The translations under genes and the position numbers were made by a program. A stretch of 55,393 nt of DNA from Candidatus Bathyarchaeia archaeon (GTDB lineage: Archaea; Thermoproteota; Bathyarchaeia; Bathyarchaeales; Bathycorpusculaceae). The first letter of the stretch is position 1. Every line of letters begins with the position of its first letter. The stretch lies in NCBI GenBank assembly GCA_038728085.1, contig JAVYUU010000006.1, positions 1 through 55,393 of the forward strand, in the 5' to 3' direction. Below the pieces are notes generated by a model. That model made no database searches, was not told the DNA's origin, and worked only from the letters and a program-made list of their open reading frames with translations. Shown here one piece after another: positions 24,692 to 32,691 of this stretch.

Positions 24692-24853
24692 TTAAACCCA
24701 GTTCTGCCCAGGTTTCCTCTGCAACAGAACCCTCTTCTCATAATTCCGCCTATTCCTATACCTAGGCACCGGACTCTTCTTGGGCAAAGGCTGAATCTTA
24801 GGCGTCTGAGACCTAACCTTCCCAGCCTTCGAAAGCGAACCATGCGTAGGCAA
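24692..24853 (-). CDS. rps30e: 30S ribosomal protein S30e
   Basis: This 53-residue basic protein begins [20 protein letters not shown] and contains [17 protein letters not shown], which is diagnostic of the S30e family. It is a small-subunit ribosomal protein found in eukaryotes and many archaea. The start codon is TTG at 24853, preceded by GAGGTG on the minus strand. It is easy to miss because it is short and lacks an ATG; other frames over the same bases give Cys/Arg-rich nonsense. A TATA-like GGTTTAAGAG lies about 40 bases upstream. It is divergent from tRNA-Leu and sits upstream of the amidohydrolase. Confidence 0.93.
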   Translation of the reverse strand: MPTHGSLSKAGKVRSQTPKIQPLPKKSPVPRYRNRRNYEKRVLLQRKPGQNWV

Positions 24854-24930
24854 ACATCACACCTCAAAAAGGCATAAACCACAGAGCAACTCTTAAACCT
24901 TTCCAAACAAAAATACAACTCGAAAACAGC

Positions 24931-25018
24931 GCAGGGGTAGCCAAGCCTGGTTAAAGGCGCAGGCTTCAGGAGCCTGTCCCATAGGGGTTCGTGGGTTCAA
25001 ATCCCACCCCCTGCACCA
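24931..25018 (+). tRNA. tRNA-Leu (anticodon CAG)
   Basis: The acceptor stem GCAGGGG pairs with CCCCTGC, followed by A73 and an encoded CCA (25016-25018). The anticodon arm CAGGC/GCCTG holds loop TTCAGGA with anticodon CAG at 24967-24969. A long variable arm and T-arm GTGGG-TTCAAAT-CCCAC follow. The class II shape and A73 agree with leucine. No intron is apparent. Confidence 0.97.
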
Positions 25019-25072
25019 CCAACGAACCTACCGAGGTGAAAGGAAACGGTTCAGAGTAAGGCAGAGAAGGTT

Positions 25073-25594
25073 TTGAGAAAAATTGAGGACGAGGCAAGAA
25101 TGGGGTTGTTGCCACATCCCATTGTGGGGAGCAGAGGCAAAATTCTGGTGAAAGTTATTCGTGAAATCAAACCTAAACGCGTCTTAGAAATTGGAACGCT
25201 CGTTGGATACTCGGCAATTTTGATGGGAAAGGAATTAAGCAGCGATGCCCACCTAATCACCATTGAAAAAGATGCTAACAGCGCGGAAAAAGCGAGAGAG
25301 AACATAAGAAAGGCGGAAATACCGCCAACTGTGGAAGTGATAGTCGGCGATGCGCTTGAGATTATCCCGAAACTAGGAGGCACTTTTGATCTTGTCTTCA
25401 TAGACGCTGAAAAAAGCGAGTACCTAAAATACCTACAACTAGTCGAAAGCAAACTCCATAAAGGAAGCGTTATAGTCGCAGATAACGCAGAAAACGCACC
25501 AGACTATTTAGATTATGTGAGGAATTCAGGAAAATATATGAGTAAACATGTACCGACAGGCGCTGGCGGCGTTGAGGTAAGCATCAAGATGTGA
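25073..25594 (+). CDS. SAM-dependent O-methyltransferase
   Basis: This 173-residue class I methyltransferase resembles caffeoyl-CoA/catechol O-methyltransferases. The SAM loop is VLEIGTLVGYSA (about 38-49), the acidic strand end is HLITIEKDANSAEKA, and the metal-ligand strand is DLVFIDAEKSEYL followed by GSVIVADNAENAP. It is shorter than the usual 200-220 residues because the N-terminal helices are reduced. The first standard start is TTG 25073. A strong GAGGTGA at 25033-25039 is too far upstream, and the frame there is open from 25040 without a usual start codon, so the true N-terminus may be slightly longer. The substrate is unknown. Confidence 0.85.
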   Translation: MRKIEDEARMGLLPHPIVGSRGKILVKVIREIKPKRVLEIGTLVGYSAILMGKELSSDAHLITIEKDANSAEKARENIRKAEIPPTVEVIVGDALEIIPKLGGTFDLVFIDAEKSEYLKYLQLVESKLHKGSVIVADNAENAPDYLDYVRNSGKYMSKHVPTGAGGVEVSIKM

Positions 25595-25598
25595 AAAA

Positions 25599-25748
25599 TT
25601 AGACGATGTAGTCTACTCGGCGTTTTCTGTCGAGTTTGAGGGCTTCCATTATCATTTTGAGGTCGAACTCGTCTAGTAGGTCGGAGGCTTTTCGACGCTG
25701 CTTCTTCTTCATTGAGGGCTGCATGCCCTCCTCTAGCCTTACGTGCAT
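25599..25748 (-). CDS. Possible small basic/acidic protein, unknown
   Basis: A 49-residue reading frame runs from ATG 25748 to TAA 25599. It has a KKKQRRKASDLLDEFDLKMI core and ends KLDRKRRVDYIV. It fills the gap between the GPN GTPase gene and the convergent O-methyltransferase, whose stop is only four bases away. The composition is protein-like, with alternating charged helix segments, rather than the Cys/Arg/Ser-rich pattern of shadow frames. No ideally spaced ribosome binding site is present: GGAG lies about 16 bases before the ATG and GGAGG just before an internal ATG. I do not recognise the family. Confidence 0.45.
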   Translation of the reverse strand: MHVRLEEGMQPSMKKKQRRKASDLLDEFDLKMIMEALKLDRKRRVDYIV

Positions 25749-25820
25749 CAATTGTAGATGAAACTCCTTGGAATAAACGTTATGATCTGCCCTTTGCCTC
25801 TGGAATGTTTTTGCCGGGCT

Positions 25821-26540
25821 TTAGGTTAGGTCGCCGCAGACGCATCTAACCTCGTATAGCATGTTTAGCAGTTCATCCAGTCCCCCTCCGGTTTTCGCCG
25901 AGACTAGGGGTACGCGTTGGGCTGGAACAACCTTCTGGAGAAGCTTTGAGAGCGGAGCGTAAATGTCTTGTAGAACCCCCTTTGGCTTCAGTTTTCCTTT
26001 ATGTCTGGATGGGTTGAGGAGGTAGCGTCTAACCTTATCTGCTTGCGCCTTGCTTAGCATGTCCACCTTGTTTACGACCGTTATCATGTTTATTCCAAGC
26101 CTATACCTAACCGCCAAAGCATAGAGATAGACTGCTGGAAGATCTTCAGTGCCTATGGTTCCATCTATTATGAACACTCCAGTGGGATTTTGAAGCTCAT
26201 CAACAATTTTTGGTCCAGACCTGTGGAAGGCGAAGACCTCCAACTGCCCAGGAGTGTCAATCAGTGTGAAGTCCGCTTCGAACATTGGAATTTCAATTTC
26301 GCATAGTTTCTCCATAGCCCTCAACATGGCTCCGTTGGGTCCAAGCCCCTCAACCCGCATAATCTCCTCGACAGTGAACATACTTCGCACATCAAAATCA
26401 CATTCGTAGGGAAGCACAGCGCACCCCGGATCCAAGTTCACAAACTTTACGGAGTAGCCTTCCTCCAGCAAATATTTGCCAAAACTCGCTGTTAATAGGC
26501 TCTTGCCGGAGCCAGCTGGCCCCAATATTATGACATTCAT
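25821..26540 (-). CDS. GPN-loop GTPase
   Basis: This 239-residue GTPase of the GPN family has eukaryotic relatives that assemble RNA polymerase. G1 is GPAGSGKS (about 6-13), followed by a VKFVNLDPGC segment. The family-defining GPN triad occurs in GLGPNGAML, and G3 is DTPGQ; NKVD supplies guanine recognition. The ATG at 26540 is preceded by GGTGAT at proper spacing; the longer frame to 26630 would run into the upstream gene. It lies 19 bases after the TrmO-like gene and is probably cotranscribed with it. Confidence 0.93.
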   Translation of the reverse strand: MNVIILGPAGSGKSLLTASFGKYLLEEGYSVKFVNLDPGCAVLPYECDFDVRSMFTVEEIMRVEGLGPNGAMLRAMEKLCEIEIPMFEADFTLIDTPGQLEVFAFHRSGPKIVDELQNPTGVFIIDGTIGTEDLPAVYLYALAVRYRLGINMITVVNKVDMLSKAQADKVRRYLLNPSRHKGKLKPKGVLQDIYAPLSKLLQKVVPAQRVPLVSAKTGGGLDELLNMLYEVRCVCGDLT

Positions 26541-26559
26541 GTTTATCACCAAAGCTGGC

Positions 26560-27003
26560 TTAGCGGGCCCACTCCGGAGTGCGGGCATTTGGGACAGAAT
26601 CCAGTCTTGGAATGTAGGGTTTAATGTCAATTATCGGGGAGCCTTCCAGCGCGTCGATTCCTCTCACAGTTAATGTGCAATTCTCTCTACTAACAAGTTC
26701 GACAACGCACAGGCCTATGGGGTTTGGGCGGGATGGGCTTCTGCAGGCAAAAACTCCAGTTAAAACGTCCACTGCATGTTTTCGTGGATAAACAAGCAGC
26801 ATTTTTCTATGTTCTTCGGTGTTGCGGAGGTGTATCCAATAGAGAATTATGAGATGCGAGTATCCCTCTACACCCCTAAGTCCCTCGCAAAACTCTTGGA
26901 AAACCTTGATTTTGGCCTCGTCCCCCTCCACTCTCTCAACGATACCTATGAATTTAACCGTGCCCTCCCTTAGGGTTTCACGCTTTGCTTCTGGCATCCT
27001 CAT
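26560..27003 (-). CDS. TrmO/TsaA-like tRNA methyltransferase
   Basis: This protein of about 147 residues has the UPF0066/TsaA beta-barrel fold. Its signature is the C-terminal part of the SAM site, RSPSRPNPIGLCVVEL, followed by GIDALEGSPIIDIKPYIP. Bacterial TrmO N6-methylates t6A37 in tRNA(Thr); archaeal members are expected to act similarly. The N-terminal half (FIGIVERVEGDEAKIKVF) is shorter than in bacteria. Start candidates are TTG 27024, ATG 27003 and ATG 26997; none has a convincing ribosome binding site. It lies upstream of the GPN GTPase gene. Confidence 0.87.
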   Translation of the reverse strand: MRMPEAKRETLREGTVKFIGIVERVEGDEAKIKVFQEFCEGLRGVEGYSHLIILYWIHLRNTEEHRKMLLVYPRKHAVDVLTGVFACRSPSRPNPIGLCVVELVSRENCTLTVRGIDALEGSPIIDIKPYIPRLDSVPNARTPEWAR

Positions 27004-27106
27004 ACACAACGGCTTCGTTATCAATCTAGATTCATAATATGGCTTCTGAATTCATAAGTGTTTTAATGTTTAAGAGTCAAGTTGTCTAGTGCAGGGTGGA
27101 GCCGCG

Positions 27107-27325
27107 TTGAATGCTCAAATCCTCCAGGCGTGCAAGGAATTGATTGACGATGCAAGAATGAGCTGTACCGACATTGTTTTTAAGGAAATCTGCCTTGAGA
27201 TTTTGGCTAAGGCACGCAATGTGCTTACCGAAAAACAGTTTAGGCATCTTGTGGATTACGCCGCTGAAAAAATGAGGGAAAAAGTTTCCTTTGAAATGCG
27301 GCAGGAGTTAGTAGCCTCCAGATAA
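27107..27325 (+). CDS. Small helical protein, unknown function
   Basis: This is a 72-residue protein read from TTG 27107, with a GGTGG site seven bases upstream; GTG 27089 would add six residues. It appears all-alpha, with segments ILQACKELIDDARM, VFKEICLEILAKARNVL and KQFRHLVDYAAEKMREKV. A TATA-like TTTAATG at 27062 suits a short leader. Codon use resembles its neighbours. It is divergent from the TrmO-like gene and convergent with the adenosine-specific kinase. I do not recognise a named family. Confidence 0.6.
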   Translation: MNAQILQACKELIDDARMSCTDIVFKEICLEILAKARNVLTEKQFRHLVDYAAEKMREKVSFEMRQELVASR

Positions 27326-27389
27326 GCCCTGAAAGGGCGCCGGTTCGCCTGATCTTCATCCGATCCGCTCCACCCTGTCAGCCATTTTT

Positions 27390-27884
27390 CTAACTAAGTT
27401 TGTAGCCTATTTTCCGCAGAAACTCCTTTCTAGCCCTTATATCCTCTTCTTTTTCGATGCCTTTGCTTCTGAAACCGTCAATTACGCCGAGTATTCCTCT
27501 ACCCTGCTCCGTTTCGGCAACAATCACCTGTAGAGGGTTCGCTGTAGCCGCATATATCGTGCAGACTTCTGGCACCTTTCTAATTTTGTCTAGAACGTTT
27601 ATTGGGTAGGCGTTTTTGATGAAGATTATGAAGCTGTGGCCGCATGCCAATTCAAAGGCTTTTTCGGCGGCGAGCCTTCGCAGTTCCTCATCGTTCCCCT
27701 CATGTCTAACAAGACATGGCCCGGAGCTTTCGCAGAAGCCTATTCCAAACTTAATGTTTGGAACAGAGTTCACCAGAGCCTCATATAAATCTTCAACGGT
27801 TTTTATGAAGTGCGCTGTGCCCAAAATCACGTTGCAGTCCTTTGGCACTTCGATCTTGACGACTTCAAGCTTAACCATGCTCAA
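27390..27884 (-). CDS. Adenosine-specific kinase
   Basis: This 164-residue protein belongs to the adenosine-specific kinase family (Adenosine_kin), first noted in Pyrobaculum and widespread in archaea. Recognisable parts are [41 protein letters not shown], a central [21 protein letters not shown], and [30 protein letters not shown]. The length matches the family. GGAGG lies seven bases before TTG 27884 and thirteen before ATG 27878, which favours TTG. The physiological reaction of this family is thinly supported experimentally, so the name follows the family. Confidence 0.9.
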   Translation of the reverse strand: MSMVKLEVVKIEVPKDCNVILGTAHFIKTVEDLYEALVNSVPNIKFGIGFCESSGPCLVRHEGNDEELRRLAAEKAFELACGHSFIIFIKNAYPINVLDKIRKVPEVCTIYAATANPLQVIVAETEQGRGILGVIDGFRSKGIEKEEDIRARKEFLRKIGYKLS

Positions 27885-27912
27885 CCCGCTCCCTCCTAGA
27901 GTTTTAAGCGTC

Positions 27913-28296
27913 TTATGGATTTTTCTTTTTAATTAGGAGCCAGTTTCTGTTGCCCTTAAATCTGATTAGGACATAGTCTCCATGCATTTTCTCGCCATTC
28001 AAGGAGAACTCTATTTTGTTAATGCTTCGATGTTTAAGTTGGTAGGTTCCTTTGTCCCAGATTTCCACTTTTCCGGCGCCATACATGCCTTCGGGTATAA
28101 CTCCCTCAAAGTTTGCATAGTCTAGTGAGTGATCCTCAACCTCGACAGCCAGCCTTCTAACACCGGGTTCCAGTGGTGGCTCCTTAGGGACAGCCCAGCT
28201 TTTAAGAACCCCATCCATCTCAAGCCTAAAATCATAATGTAAACGCCTAGCCTGATGCCGCTGAACAACAAATATTCCTGAAACATCCCCTGACAT
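27913..28296 (-). CDS. Stand-alone LigD-type 3'-phosphoesterase domain
   Basis: This 127-residue protein is the phosphoesterase (PE) module of bacterial LigD without ligase or polymerase. The family signatures are present: [16 protein letters not shown] with catalytic histidines, [36 protein letters not shown] and [19 protein letters not shown] enzymes remove 3' phosphate or 3' ribonucleotides from damaged DNA ends, preparing them for joining. No Ku or LigD ligase gene is in the window. A TATA-like CTTTTATAG lies about 40 bases upstream on the minus strand. Confidence 0.93.
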   Translation of the reverse strand: MSGDVSGIFVVQRHQARRLHYDFRLEMDGVLKSWAVPKEPPLEPGVRRLAVEVEDHSLDYANFEGVIPEGMYGAGKVEIWDKGTYQLKHRSINKIEFSLNGEKMHGDYVLIRFKGNRNWLLIKKKNP

Positions 28297-28407
28297 GGCT
28301 CACAAGTTTCGGATAGGTGAAGTAGCTATAAAAGGTTGTTTCTAGACATAACTGGCTCGAGGCTTCTAAATATGGAAAAATGGGGGATGTTCAATGAAAC
28401 CTCATGT

Positions 28408-29379
28408 TTACGGGCACTCCACGGGCATTCCAGCATTTGTCCATTCCTGGGCTGATCCATCGTAAAATCTTACATTGCAGTAGCTGAAAACTTCGCTGAG
28501 CAGGAAGTAGGTTGTGCTTGCGTAGCCTCCAACACCGCAATAAACAATGATTTCCCTGCTTTTATCCCTACCAATAACGTCCACAATCATTCTCTTAAGG
28601 GTTGCAGGGTCTTTGTAGGTTATGTATGCTACGCTCCCATCCTCCTTCATGTGGATGTCCCAAAGCGAAGGTGTTGGCAAGTTTTTGGCAGTTGGAATAT
28701 GGCCAGCATAAGCGGTCCACGGTTCTGTTACCATGCAATTGTATACTATTTCGTCTCGGGCGTCAACAATAATGGACTTTCCAATCTTCGCATAGACATA
28801 TTTTATTGAAACCAGCATTCTTCTATCCAAGCAACCCTTGTATTTAACCGGCTTCGGCGTGACGGGTTCCGTAGATATTGGTTTTCCTTCCGCTGCCCAT
28901 TTCTCAAATCCACCGTCGAGGATGACAACGTTCTCGACACCAGCATACAATAGGGTTATGGCAACTCTGGTTATGGTGGCCGTGTTGTAGAGGGCTAACG
29001 GCACTGGAGATAGTGGACCACTTGTGCTGCCGACAACAACCACGAGGGAATTCTGAGTTATACCCGCTTCGCTAATCAATTTAAAGAGGTCCCTCTTTGA
29101 AGGCATCTCCATCCATGGAAATTCCTCGCCAAAGGGAGGATTCACATACCACATGTAGCCTGGAACGTTTATCGCTCCCGGAACATGACCAGCATTATAC
29201 TTTTCTGGGCTTCTGATGTCAAGAATGACAAGATTTGGACGCACAAGGTTGGCCATCAACCAATCTGTTGAAACAATGGGCTTAAAGCATATAGGAACAA
29301 AGCAGGCGACGCATTGTGGAATGAATGTGGAGAGTGCGAACAACAAGACAATCGCTATCGCCATTAAAGCCTTCTTCAC
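28408..29379 (-). CDS. Secreted tandem-rhodanese sulfurtransferase
   Basis: This protein of about 323 residues has a signal peptide (MKKALMAIAIVLLFALSTFI) and two rhodanese domains (about 35-165 and 180-320). The first has the structural motif LVILDIRSPEKYNAGHVPGAINVPG but no cysteine at its active-site loop (VVVVGSTSG). The second has IIVYCGVGGYAST with the catalytic cysteine. This is the usual tandem layout of thiosulfate/mercaptopyruvate sulfurtransferases. The GTG start at 29379 was chosen because GGAGGTG lies five bases upstream and a lysine-rich signal peptide then begins at once; the frame reaches back to TTG 29412. Extracellular location suggests handling of external sulfur compounds. 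Confidence 0.85.
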   Translation of the reverse strand: MKKALMAIAIVLLFALSTFIPQCVACFVPICFKPIVSTDWLMANLVRPNLVILDIRSPEKYNAGHVPGAINVPGYMWYVNPPFGEEFPWMEMPSKRDLFKLISEAGITQNSLVVVVGSTSGPLSPVPLALYNTATITRVAITLLYAGVENVVILDGGFEKWAAEGKPISTEPVTPKPVKYKGCLDRRMLVSIKYVYAKIGKSIIVDARDEIVYNCMVTEPWTAYAGHIPTAKNLPTPSLWDIHMKEDGSVAYITYKDPATLKRMIVDVIGRDKSREIIVYCGVGGYASTTYFLLSEVFSYCNVRFYDGSAQEWTNAGMPVECP

Positions 29380-29571
29380 CTTCACCTCCTCCTCTACAAC
29401 CCCTACATTCAAATGGTAAGGGAGTCTCCCCGTTTGCCTTTATGTGCAATTCGATTTAAAAATTACTAAACATTCCTCTATAACAATCCTCTATCAAGAC
29501 TCAGCAAATAACAAAATCCATCAAAAAACCTAAATTATCCCCCTACAACTCGAAAGTTGAAAAGGAGCTGT

Positions 29572-29648
29572 GGGCCGGTAGTTCAGCTGGTACGAACGCC
29601 CGACTCGCACTCGGGAGGTCGCGGGTTCAAATCCCGCCCGGTCCACCA
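29572..29648 (+). tRNA. tRNA-Ala (anticodon CGC)
   Basis: Acceptor GGGCCGG pairs with CCGGTCC and contains the G3:U70 wobble that identifies alanine tRNA. The anticodon arm CCCGA/TCGGG holds loop CTCGCAC with anticodon CGC at 29606-29608. T-arm is GCGGG-TTCAAAT-CCCGC, then A73 and an encoded CCA (29646-29648). No intron is apparent. Confidence 0.97.
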
Positions 29649-29651
29649 CTT

Positions 29652-30629
29652 TTAGATGGGGTATGTCCCGCAGACTCTGCAAAAGTTTGTTTCTTTTCCA
29701 AGGAAAGCCTTACAGTTTGGACATTGTTTTCCAGCTGTAACGTTATAGACCATGCTGGGTTTTCCATGGATTCTCCTAAAGATCTCGTAATAGAATAATT
29801 GCTCTTTAGTGGAAAGTTTCACTTCGTCTTCTTCCATGTAAATTTTCCTTTGGGCTTCAAAGAGGCTGTCTTCAATTTTCTGCTCGAAGAATTTTGGGAG
29901 CACAGTTGTTCCTGTTCCGATTTCTAGGGGGGCTTTTGAGCGCCAAATTATTTCGTCGGGAAGTAGGCCCTCGTAGGCTTTGCGGATGAGCCATTTGCCA
30001 TATTTCTTTCCATCTTTAGTGTTTAGCTTCATTTTTATGTCTATTTTCTTGGCGAACTCCTTGAATTCCTCGTCTAGGAAGGGGGCTTTCACGTTTATTC
30101 CCAAGGTTTTTCCGAGGGGTATGGATGAGAACTGCATTTCCTCCCACATTCTCACAAGTCTTCTTTGGAGCTCATCTTCTGGAAGGTGGAAAAGCCATGG
30201 ATACCCCAAGAACAATTCGTCTAAACCGTCTCCAGTCATGATGCCGTCGAGTTGCATGTCTTTTGCTTGTCTCAAGCCTATGTACACGGGTATGCTGTTC
30301 CGCACCTCCATGGGGTCGAAGGTTTTGAGCGCTGCTATTACTTTTTCAGCGGCATTAAGCATTTCCTCGACATTGAAAACGTAAACCTTGTGGGTTATCC
30401 CCATAAAGGCTACAGCTTTTTTGGCGTAATACATATCCTCGGCGACACCCTGCTCAAAAGCCACCGTTATGGCGGTTATACGCCTATGCTTTGAAGCCTC
30501 AAAAGCTATAACGCTTGTATCCAAGCCACCTGAAAAAAGTAAGCCGTCAGCGAGGTTTCGCTCAACAACTCTCCCAATAATCTCTCTGGTCTTCGACAAT
30601 AGAGCAGCTTCGTTCACCCAAGACTGCAT
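29652..30629 (-). CDS. Asparagine-synthase-like PP-loop amidotransferase with zinc ribbon
   Basis: This 325-residue protein has the ATP pyrophosphatase domain of asparagine synthetase (SGGLDTS at 33-39; GIMTGDGLDELFLGYPW; KAPFLDEEF; KYGKWLIRKAYEGLLPDEIIWRSKAPLEIGTG) but no N-terminal glutaminase domain. A C-terminal zinc ribbon, CPNCKAF then CRVCGTYPI, is added. It should adenylate a carboxylate and accept free ammonia or another amine. Candidate roles are ammonia-dependent asparagine synthesis or a tRNA or small-molecule modification, as in other PP-loop enzymes with zinc fingers. Neighbouring genes do not decide. The stop lies three bases from tRNA-Ala. Confidence 0.8.
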   Translation of the reverse strand: MQSWVNEAALLSKTREIIGRVVERNLADGLLFSGGLDTSVIAFEASKHRRITAITVAFEQGVAEDMYYAKKAVAFMGITHKVYVFNVEEMLNAAEKVIAALKTFDPMEVRNSIPVYIGLRQAKDMQLDGIMTGDGLDELFLGYPWLFHLPEDELQRRLVRMWEEMQFSSIPLGKTLGINVKAPFLDEEFKEFAKKIDIKMKLNTKDGKKYGKWLIRKAYEGLLPDEIIWRSKAPLEIGTGTTVLPKFFEQKIEDSLFEAQRKIYMEEDEVKLSTKEQLFYYEIFRRIHGKPSMVYNVTAGKQCPNCKAFLGKETNFCRVCGTYPI

Positions 30630-30753
30630 GCCTTAATCTAACATCCAAAATCTTAAAACTTTTGCGTTCAGCTTTCCTAAACTCTGCTGGGGACATGGTT
30701 ATCCTTAAAAATGCATCAGCCATTAGTAGGAGACGCTGTGAAAAGGGAATGCC

Positions 30754-31521
30754 ATGAGGGTAAGCTTAATCCACCTGAAAACGCGGGATTCACTAGAAGA
30801 GATTTTTAAGGCAGTCCATGAAAGGATCCGGGAGGCTGCTGAACAAAAACCGAACTTCGTAGCCCTCCCAGAATACTTTTCGGTGCCAGGCTTCATCGAA
30901 AAGTACTCTTCAGTCATGGAGATTTTCGAAAGCACATATGATCCGACAGTTAAGTTTTTGATGGAGGTTTCCGCAGAACTTCCAGACATCTATATTGTTG
31001 GGGGCACTTTAATAGAGAGGGACCGAAACGCTTTCTTCAACACTTGCACGGTTTGGAAGGACGCTGAACTGCTGGGAGCATACAGGAAGAGAAATTTGGT
31101 AAACGTCGAAGTCAAGATGGGACTGAGTAGGGGCGACAGACCAGCAGTTTTCCCGACTGAATTTGGCAAGATAGGCCTGCTTATATGCGCCGACATATTT
31201 GACGCGGAAGCAGTTAAACAGACTGTAGACCTGGGCGCCGAAGTCATTTTTCTACCAGTTGCATCCCTATCAACCCATCCAGATGTCAAGGGGCACCCTC
31301 TCTCCGAGAAAATAGCCTCCGAAAACGGCGTTTACATTGCTAAAATAGGGAATGTACGCTCAGGCGCAAGGGGCGGCAGAAGCGCAGTGATTGCCCCTTG
31401 GGGTGTAATAGGCGAGGCGCCGCTGACCCCCACGGACTTCGTGTTGACCGTTGACTTGAACATGCAGAGGCTCAAGGCTTATAGAAAGGAGATCAGTGGA
31501 GGCTTTTCCACTCCTCGATAA
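30754..31521 (+). CDS. Carbon-nitrogen hydrolase (nitrilase superfamily)
   Basis: This 255-residue enzyme has the complete Glu-Lys-Cys triad: E40 in VALPEYF, K112 in AYRKRNL and C145 in GLLICADIF. The alpha-beta-beta-alpha layout and length are normal for amidase-type members. Strand and loop segments such as VGGTLIERD and RGGRSAVIAPWG are typical. It hydrolyses an amide, carbamoyl or nitrile group of an unknown compound. The ATG at 30754 is preceded by GGGAATG. Its 3' end overlaps the convergent CxCxxC gene by 29 bases. Confidence 0.9.
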   Translation: MRVSLIHLKTRDSLEEIFKAVHERIREAAEQKPNFVALPEYFSVPGFIEKYSSVMEIFESTYDPTVKFLMEVSAELPDIYIVGGTLIERDRNAFFNTCTVWKDAELLGAYRKRNLVNVEVKMGLSRGDRPAVFPTEFGKIGLLICADIFDAEAVKQTVDLGAEVIFLPVASLSTHPDVKGHPLSEKIASENGVYIAKIGNVRSGARGGRSAVIAPWGVIGEAPLTPTDFVLTVDLNMQRLKAYRKEISGGFSTPR

Positions 31522-32380
31522 CATGCATTATCTTTGGAAAACCATGCCTTTCAAACCACTGCTGCAGCTCCACATTTTTAACGGCGTATTCGCGTATTCT
31601 TTCAGCGTCCGCGGAACTATGCACCAGAAGCAGAACACCCTCTATCCTATGCCTACTCAAATAAGCCATGGTTTTCAGCAGAGCGTTTAGCTTGACCTCA
31701 TTTAGCAGTTCGGCGCTTAACTCTATGAAGATGGGCTTATCCAAGATCTTGGTAAATATTCTCGTCAGCATGTCAACCCAATACATGGTTGTGTAGTCAT
31801 GGGCGGAAAGGGGTATGTGAAAGAAGTCTATGAGGGCTGAAATCCTACCGAAGTCTATGCCAAACCTTTCCCTCGCCAGAACCGGGTCAGGCCATATCTC
31901 AACAGCAAACCCCTTGCCGCCAACTTGCTCCTTGGCCCGCCTTACGAAGTCTGTCACGGCTTGCACTCGCCACTCAAGCCAGTCAAGTCCGCTTGCCCTC
32001 CAAAGCTTCATGCACCGCTCACATGTACAGAAGCCTTCCTCTGGGAAATGGTAAAGGTTTAGAATGATTCCAGCAACATTTTTTGAGGCTGCTTCCCGAA
32101 TGAAGTTCAAGACTTTCCGCTGGTAATCCTCGTTTGTTGGGCAGATGAAGTCCCATGGCAAGTTTAAATGTCTATTCCGCCTTAAAGCCGGTCCGTCTTT
32201 TGAAACAGCCACCATGTTTGGGTTGCTTCTTAAAGCCTTTGCATCACAGAAGCACGTGACATCGTTGTACATTCCCTCTGCTGGAGGGAAAATGGAGCCG
32301 TCAGCCCTCTTCACATAGTATATGTGAGGGTCAAATCCTTCAACAAACCTTGGCTCATACGTGACTAGTCCTACTTTCAT
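31493..32380 (-). CDS. CxCxxC protein of a three-paralog set, possible TIM-barrel enzyme (copy A)
   Basis: This 295-residue protein has unknown function. Two close relatives lie at 33775 and 34808. Shared landmarks are MYNDVTCF near 36, the conserved GPALRRN, a cysteine motif FCTCERCMKLW (about 118-128) followed by DWLEWR, and PDPVLARERFGIDF (about 165). The alternating helix/strand pattern ending IEGVLLLVHS suggests a (beta/alpha)8 barrel like uncharacterised glycoside-hydrolase-like families. The cysteines could bind a metal. Copy A is the most diverged: it lacks the FADHGFC form (HFPEEGFC instead) and the YGPGD loop. It is divergent from the ferredoxin and cbiZ genes. Confidence 0.7.
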   Translation of the reverse strand: MKVGLVTYEPRFVEGFDPHIYYVKRADGSIFPPAEGMYNDVTCFCDAKALRSNPNMVAVSKDGPALRRNRHLNLPWDFICPTNEDYQRKVLNFIREAASKNVAGIILNLYHFPEEGFCTCERCMKLWRASGLDWLEWRVQAVTDFVRRAKEQVGGKGFAVEIWPDPVLARERFGIDFGRISALIDFFHIPLSAHDYTTMYWVDMLTRIFTKILDKPIFIELSAELLNEVKLNALLKTMAYLSRHRIEGVLLLVHSSADAERIREYAVKNVELQQWFERHGFPKIMHVIEEWKSLH

Positions 32381-32452
32381 GGGGATAGCTTGCAGCGACA
32401 GACATATTTAAAACTTTCAAACTTAGAATGAAAGCAAGCAGGGGCAGCGTGC

Positions 32453-32653
32453 ATGGAAATAATAATAGATTATGCAAGGTGTCCTCCGTGTTCAGAGCTT
32501 AAATGCGTCGATAATTGTCCATGGGGCGTTTTCCAGGTTGAAGCGGGTAAGAAGCCGTGGGTTGCAGACGTCACCTCATGTGTCTTATGTGGAATTTGCG
32601 AGGATATTTGCCCTTACAAGGCCATCAAGGTTAAAAGGGAGAAGCGCCCTTAG
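32453..32653 (+). CDS. Small 4Fe-4S ferredoxin-like protein
   Basis: This is a 66-residue protein with two cysteine quartets. The second, CVLCGICEDICP (C43, C46, C49, C53), is a standard 4Fe-4S motif. The first, at C10, C13, C18 and C22, is spaced CxxCx4CxxxC and is less regular. It is probably a low-potential electron carrier with one or two clusters. It lies 38 bases upstream of cbiZ on the same strand, with a TATA-like ATATTTAAAA at about 32403-32412, so the two may be cotranscribed. Electron supply to corrinoid or radical SAM enzymes nearby is a reasonable inference. Confidence 0.85.
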   Translation: MEIIIDYARCPPCSELKCVDNCPWGVFQVEAGKKPWVADVTSCVLCGICEDICPYKAIKVKREKRP

Positions 32654-32691
32654 AAACGTCGCAGTTCAGTTGGCCGAGATGAGGATTACCT

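Noticed and set aside
24661-24918. 85-residue Cys/Arg-rich frame on the - strand
   Set aside because: The same bases in another frame encode an unmistakable S30e with a good ribosome site.
27327-27339. Short hairpin GCCCT-gaa-AGGGC as a terminator
   Set aside because: The stem is only five base pairs with no following T-run, so it could occur by chance.
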